This document shows positions 59,089 through 64,000 of a DNA stretch of 64,000 nt, in pieces. The translations under genes and the position numbers were made by a program. Within the stretch, counting starts at the first letter, position 1. The number at the start of each line of letters is the position of its first letter. The notes below the pieces were generated by a model. The model saw only the letters and a program-made list of their open reading frames with translations. It made no database searches and was not told the DNA's origin. The stretch spans positions 124,001-188,000 of the forward strand of contig WHUZ01000029.1 of the NCBI GenBank assembly GCA_015179045.1, written 5' to 3'. The stretch is from Kalaharituber pfeilii. Its lineage: Eukaryota; Ascomycota; Pezizomycetes; Pezizales; Pezizaceae.

Positions 59089-60444
59089 TAAAACATAAAA
59101 AAAAAAAAAAAATAATAATAAAAATAAAAATTAAGAGAGATTGAGATGCCGCGATTTCATTTCCCCTTTCACTAGATTAAGAACCAGCTGGCTGATAAAA
59201 CATGGCACTGTACAACGCTGTCATCCGCCCTCACTGTCCTCCCGCGCTGCCTCAAGTATCGAAATAAAACCCAAAGGGGTAGCCTCTTGATATTGTGCGG
59301 GGAATTGAGATGCAAGAGGGGAAAACACGGGGGTAACGAGCATGTGGCGGATTTAATTTGGTCCTAGAATCAGAAGTCAGATTATTACCACTTCCTCCTT
59401 CGACCCCTTCAAAATGCTCAAATCAAATGGGTATGTTTCCCCATGTAGAGGTTGATAATGAAAGAGAATATGTGTGCACTCAGGCGTGGTGTCCAGCCAT
59501 AGCCAAACGGGCGTGTAACAGTTTCCTGTAGTCCAATTGGCAACACAACACAACACAACAAATCCACACACGACGAGATTCCAGCTCACATGCTTCTTGT
59601 CAATTGATACCCAGTTAGATACCAACCCAAATTTAGCTTAACAAGCATTAATGCAAATTTACTTCTTCCCCACTGTGGAGGTAACCACCATAGAGTACCA
59701 GCGATGCTCCACAACTCCCGACCCTTACGGCACTTGGATCTCAGAGATCTGAGTGGTGTTCGCAGGAGGGCGTGGCGTATAATGGTGGGCCAAGTTAGCC
59801 AGTTTTCGATTTCGAAAATTGAATCCAGAAAGGTGTTTAGCGGCGGGCAGGGTGGGGTAAAAGGCCGAGCTATCGCTAATCAAGATGAAGAGATAAATTC
59901 TGAGCGCTGAGTAACTGAATTTAGGAAGCGCGTCAGGCACCATTTCACCTCAACGTTAATAAGCGGCCTCGGAGAGGGCCCAGGAAGATGCACACGCAAT
60001 GTAGCTCACCGCTGGGAACAAGGCGGGAGAAGGGGAACTGATACGAGGTTGGGTTACTACGTTGTCTGGAAATTCCTCCTGTTTAGTGCTTTGCATGTCG
60101 TCTTTAATTCACGGAATTGCATTTAGAGAAACTGTTCACGATGGAATGTTGTTTTGCTCATAGCTCAAACCTGCTGTTGATAGATGTAAAATATGTATAC
60201 AAACTGCGGCCGATATCTCTTTCAGTTTTATGTTGGCTGCAAAGACAGGAAATAAGACTTTCATCATGTTGAAATTTTGCTCTATAGCAAGATGGAATTA
60301 CTACGGTACCAACAGGCCAATTTCAGCATTGAATTCGTAGCTTGCTGGCCAGATTGCTATTAACCTTTGAAAAAGGTCAACTGAACCACACTACAAGTCA
60401 CAATTGACTGGAGAAATTGGAAATATTATGTCTGTGAAGTTATA

Positions 60445-60732
60445 GAGAGTTTGCGCAATTAAGCTGGAGTCAAACCGGGGGGTGCACCACTGGACCGGGA
60501 GCCCCAGTAATTAACTGGGGACCCTTGGAAGACCTCCCGTCTAGTTTTTGTTGCTCCCCTGTGGATGAGGCCAGCAGAAAGAAAGTTGGCCAGAGAAGGG
60601 GGGTTATTCAGGCCAAACTGGCCCAACGTTCTTTACGTTCTTTCTCAGGCCCTGCCACTGCCCCTGTCGCATTTTTACGCTATGCAGTGTATAGCACTCT
60701 GAATTGACTCCAGCTTGAGCTCACAAACTCTC
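60445..60732. mobile_element. MITE-like element with 29-base terminal inverted repeats and TA target duplication
   Basis: The left end GAGAGTTTG-(7 bases)-AAGCTGGAGTCAA at 60445-60473 is matched in inverted orientation by the right end at 60704-60732. Both 9-base outer and 13-base inner blocks are identical and the middle 7 bases have diverged. A TA dinucleotide flanks each side (60443-60444 and 60733-60734), as expected for the Tc1/mariner superfamily. The 288-base interior has no transposase and contains a CCCCAGT/ACTGGGG hairpin at 60503-60521. The ends and size fit a non-autonomous MITE. Confidence 0.8.
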
Positions 60733-63700
60733 TAATACACGATATTATCATCCGCTCTCTTAACACACGGAGGCAGTGCTTCTTCCTGATCTTCTGATTT
60801 AAAAAATCAGCCATTCACACATCAACTATAGGAGAAAATGCGCAGTTAGTCCGATCGCTTGTGGAACTAAGTAACTTTTGCTTGACACCGAAGGTCCTCT
60901 AGTTTATATGCGATCCTGGCGCCACTGTGTGCTGCCCCCACATTTTGCAGGAAACGAGCACAGCAGGATGAGATAAATCCCAGATAGGCGAGGCAATGAG
61001 GTTTCCAGCTTACGGTGAACAGAGGGAAGGACTTTCCTGACTAGTTTACAACATATCGGTTTGCGCGATACCAATGGTGCCATGTGCTTCTAGCTCGCTA
61101 CGGATAATGATACAGAGGTTGAAGGTCTCAGGTATGGGAAGATAAAACCACTTCCCCACATTGCAATGGTTGGCTGGTCAATCTAATCATATTCTAGCAC
61201 TAGCTAGGCATTTTGCTGTCCCCACTGTGTATCAGATGTCCCAAATGCCTCTTACACAAGACGTCGCACCTGTTGTGGTTTGGACTGACCTGAGTTGTCA
61301 ACGCTTCTTTGCATTTTTCACTTCGTAATAGAATGATACCCAGCAACCTGTGAGCTGTCACATGCTATAAGAATTGTCAGAACGGCGTTACTTAAATTAT
61401 TCCCATGGTTTTGGAGACTTTATTTCCAGCAATCGCAATAGGTTTCCAAATCAGGAAGAAGACTAATAGCTTAATCTACGGATGCAGTTGTACCTTTGTC
61501 CATAATTGTTTGATTTGAACCCGATAAGACGGACACGACAATCTAATAGTTCCATGCCCATTTCCCAGCTTGCCGTTGCGCGTTTAACAAGTATATAAGT
61601 TACCTTTGGATCGGTAATTCCTTTATAAGACATGCGGCGTTGCGCGCCGTCTCTCCGTTTTGCAGGTTCTATTGTTCGAAGGTAAGTGAAGCCAGCAAGA
61701 GTTAAGCTCTTCTTCCGTTTCACAAGATAGAAAAGACTTCTCCGAACTTGTGGGATCGAGCGATGGGTTGATCCTTCACCCCGTTGAGAGTAGGCAGGGC
61801 GGTTTCCAGGTCGGAAACCACCAAATCATACTGTGATTGGGGAATTCCTATTACATGCCGCACCCCATGGTTCAGCCAGCGGGTAGATTGTTCTTCTTCG
61901 ACCCTCATCTGGCCAATCGTAAAAAAGATTTGTCGAGGTACCCCCCACAGTCCAACAGTCACAGCCTCACTATCATTTTAGCGCAAACATTCCCCATAGG
62001 GATCGAAAAAAGGAGGCAGCATCTGTTGAGATTGGCAAAACGGAATGGAGGTAAGCTCCCCTATGCATGACACGTTCAGAGCAAGCGAGCAGAAAGAAGC
62101 AAGGCGAAGAGAAAAAGCAAGGAGGTGAATTGCCGGAAAGACACTGACAGGACTTCACTCACCGAAAGAGGTGGGGCGGTAGCTGCGAGGTACGGCGTAT
62201 GTCACGCAGTAGAGCAGTGAAGAGATGAGTCCTACTGGACGTTAGCATCGACACACGAACATTGCTTACAGCACCCGATCTAGTACCACTGCACGAGTAT
62301 CTATATCATGTACGCAAGCCAGGCGTTTCCAGGGCCTTGGGTTGCAAGAGCTTGGCCCCTCTAACATGTGGTAATCTCAGTGAAGGGTTCACTTGCCCAG
62401 ACTGCAGTATTGTAACATGGGTCTATAGAGGCGAGCCACTGACTGGATAGAACCCCAGAGGCAGGAACCGTCAAGCGCTTTCATAAAATCTGCAGGACGG
62501 AAAGCTCACGGCGCGAGAAAGAATCGGGCAGCCGAGGGTTGTGGGGGTGCTAGTCAGGCTGGCAAAGGTGTGTTGCTTTTGGCTGAGAGAGCAATGTACT
62601 TCCTACTTGGAGATCTGATAGCCAGCTTGGAGGCAGTGGCTGGTAGGGTGCGGCGGGTAAAGCCGCAGAGCCGCAGAGCCGCGCCGCCACATGGGATCTC
62701 TAGCCCATGGCATCATCGAGAGGCCGCAGCAACTTCGCACATTGGACGCTCTACGCCAATTCCCCATCTTCATAGCCCCCAAAGTGCTGGCACCAACGGC
62801 GGGCTCGGCTTATGGCAAACTCTCAACTGCCGAACACCAACTAATATGGTACAGAGTGATGGTCAAAGCCAGCTTCGTTTTGTTTGGACTTGCATGTTCA
62901 ACTGAGTGTCCATCCAATGGCCATGCAAGCACATTACAGCGCATAGATTACGGCTATCTGTTCCATTCTGGAAGGATGGAGTAGATGATATGGAGAAAAT
63001 ATATTGGAAGCGGTAATGAGATTGAAATGAAACAAACAGGGAAGGTATTGGAGATCGAGAGATCGAGAGTTTGAGCAATGTTTGAAGCCCCCTTCCGTAA
63101 AATAATTATTATCTCTACAGCCTGATCCATATGTTTAGCATGAAGGGAGGTGATATGAGCCAGATATTGGGTTTATAGCTAACAATATGAGAGATTTGTC
63201 ACATATATCAATCATAGAATGCTTTGTTGTCCAGTGAGTCCGCCGATCAATACCTCGAGTGCGGTGGAGTTTCCGTTTTGGGCGGGTTTGCTTGGACCGA
63301 ATTCAAACCTTAGCTATGAACTATTCTTCCAAATGGTATCTCCATATTATCAGGATGCCATGCTATAATCAGCATTCGCACATGTTACTAAAATCGAGCA
63401 AGCACCCTCAAATGCGATATAACTTTTCTTTATTTTTAGAGGGTGAGATGTGCAAGGAAAGCGGCGATATGACAACACTGGAATTCATAAACTCTCAGCT
63501 GGCTCATGAAGGAAGAGTGTCACTATTGCATTTCTACTACGTAAAACCAGGCTGATATTGCTGGGCCAAGGCGTGTCGATCAATAGCTCAAAAGGCTGGA
63601 CTAACTTTACATACCTACAAGATACCCACCAGTTAGATGCATGGGCCTTATCTTTACAGCAACGTGCTCCATAAGAATCTCCTGGTTCTGATAAATGCGG

Positions 63701-64000
63701 GGCAAAAGTGGAGAAACCAAAGCAGTCGATCAGGTTGTTCTACGAGATCCACTTGATCTCCTTCAACTGGGAGATGAAGCCAGATGTTTCTTGCAAGCTT
63801 CGCTCATTTGCTTATGTACTTCTCTGACAGCTAGAATTCTTTTAGACAAAAGTTATCTGACATCCCTGCACATCTCCGCTTCTTCCCGATATGACCGGGG
63901 ACCTGTTACCTTGTACTGACGACTGTGACTCGGCGGGTCATAGTTGTGTCACTATGTCAGATTCGGATATCATTTTGTCAATACTGTACTATTGAGGTTC

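Larger units (their letters stand above)
53368..64000. other. 10.6 kb gene-poor region downstream of creA
   Basis: No gene with recognisable domains was found. Contents seen: purine-rich then T28 sequence just after creA (53380-53530), CT/AT-rich stretches near 54600-54850, an 11-base inverted repeat (57010-57037), a possible Cys-rich transposon-derived fragment (about 57107-57184, minus strand), an AAAAG array (59050-59088) and a MITE-like element (60445-60732). Adjacent minus-strand open frames of 80 and 86 codons at 61463-61962 are unrecognised. Confidence 0.6.

Noticed and set aside
61463..61962. Two adjacent minus-strand open frames (80 and 86 codons)
   Set aside because: They adjoin in different frames and show no family signature; possibly a relic, but nothing supports a call.
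1..64000. CRISPR array, rRNA or prophage-type features
   Set aside because: Introns and gene content show a eukaryotic nuclear genome; no regularly spaced repeat-spacer arrays or rRNA sequence was seen.

Overview
This window is nuclear DNA of a filamentous ascomycete (Pezizomycotina). Short GT-AG introns of about 50-180 bases split nearly every gene. The genes are fungal: a CreA-type carbon repressor, a CCR4-NOT subunit, condensin SMC2, Rab GDI, mitochondrial DnaJ Mdj1, ER Cue1 and mitochondrial uL29m. There is also a NACHT-ankyrin NLR and a purine permease of the UapA class. Low gene density, many long A/T homopolymers and the NACHT-ankyrin gene would fit a Pezizomycetes-like genome, but the sequence does not settle the class.

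Layout. 0.8-3.3 kb (+): NOT2. 4.9-6.0 kb (+): an unrecognised fungal membrane-type protein. 7.2-8.3 kb (+): a SAP30-like Sin3-complex subunit with one apparent frame break. 10.0-20.5 kb: an accessory island with an ankyrin-subtilisin protein (-), a protein with about 46 xAAE tetrapeptides (-) and a NACHT-ankyrin-ZZ receptor (+). 20.5-22.3 kb: spacer packed with homopolymers. 22.6-24.4 kb (-) MDJ1 and 25.35-26.1 kb (+) CUE1 are divergent neighbours. 26.8-30.9 kb (-): SMC2. 31.1-31.3 kb: a degraded pogo/Tigger-like fragment. 31.7-33.7 kb (-): an unusual Rab GDI. 34.3-35.2 kb (-): mitochondrial ribosomal protein uL29m. 36.4-36.7 kb: end of a LINE-type reverse transcriptase. 38.15-40.9 kb (+): a decayed purine permease. 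40.9-52.2 kb and 53.4-64 kb are gene-poor and hold only the single-exon creA gene (52.2-53.4 kb), microsatellites, palindromes and a MITE.

How the genes relate. Most are housekeeping genes acting in unrelated processes: mRNA deadenylation, histone deacetylation, mitochondrial folding and translation, ER-associated degradation, chromosome condensation and Rab recycling. The exception is the 10-20.5 kb island. It joins an intracellular subtilisin-like protease with an intact triad, a neighbouring beta-rich protein of unknown function and a fungal NLR, which resembles the make-up of fungal allorecognition or programmed-cell-death loci. The functional link is inference.

Three genes (SAP30, ankyrin-subtilisin, Rab GDI) each carry one frame break, and each break sits in a 5-6 base homopolymer, so a sequence error or a recent mutation is likely. 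The permease has many lesions of mixed kind and looks like a true pseudogene. Exon boundaries were set by reading frame, splice consensus and remembered family conservation; no alignment was run.
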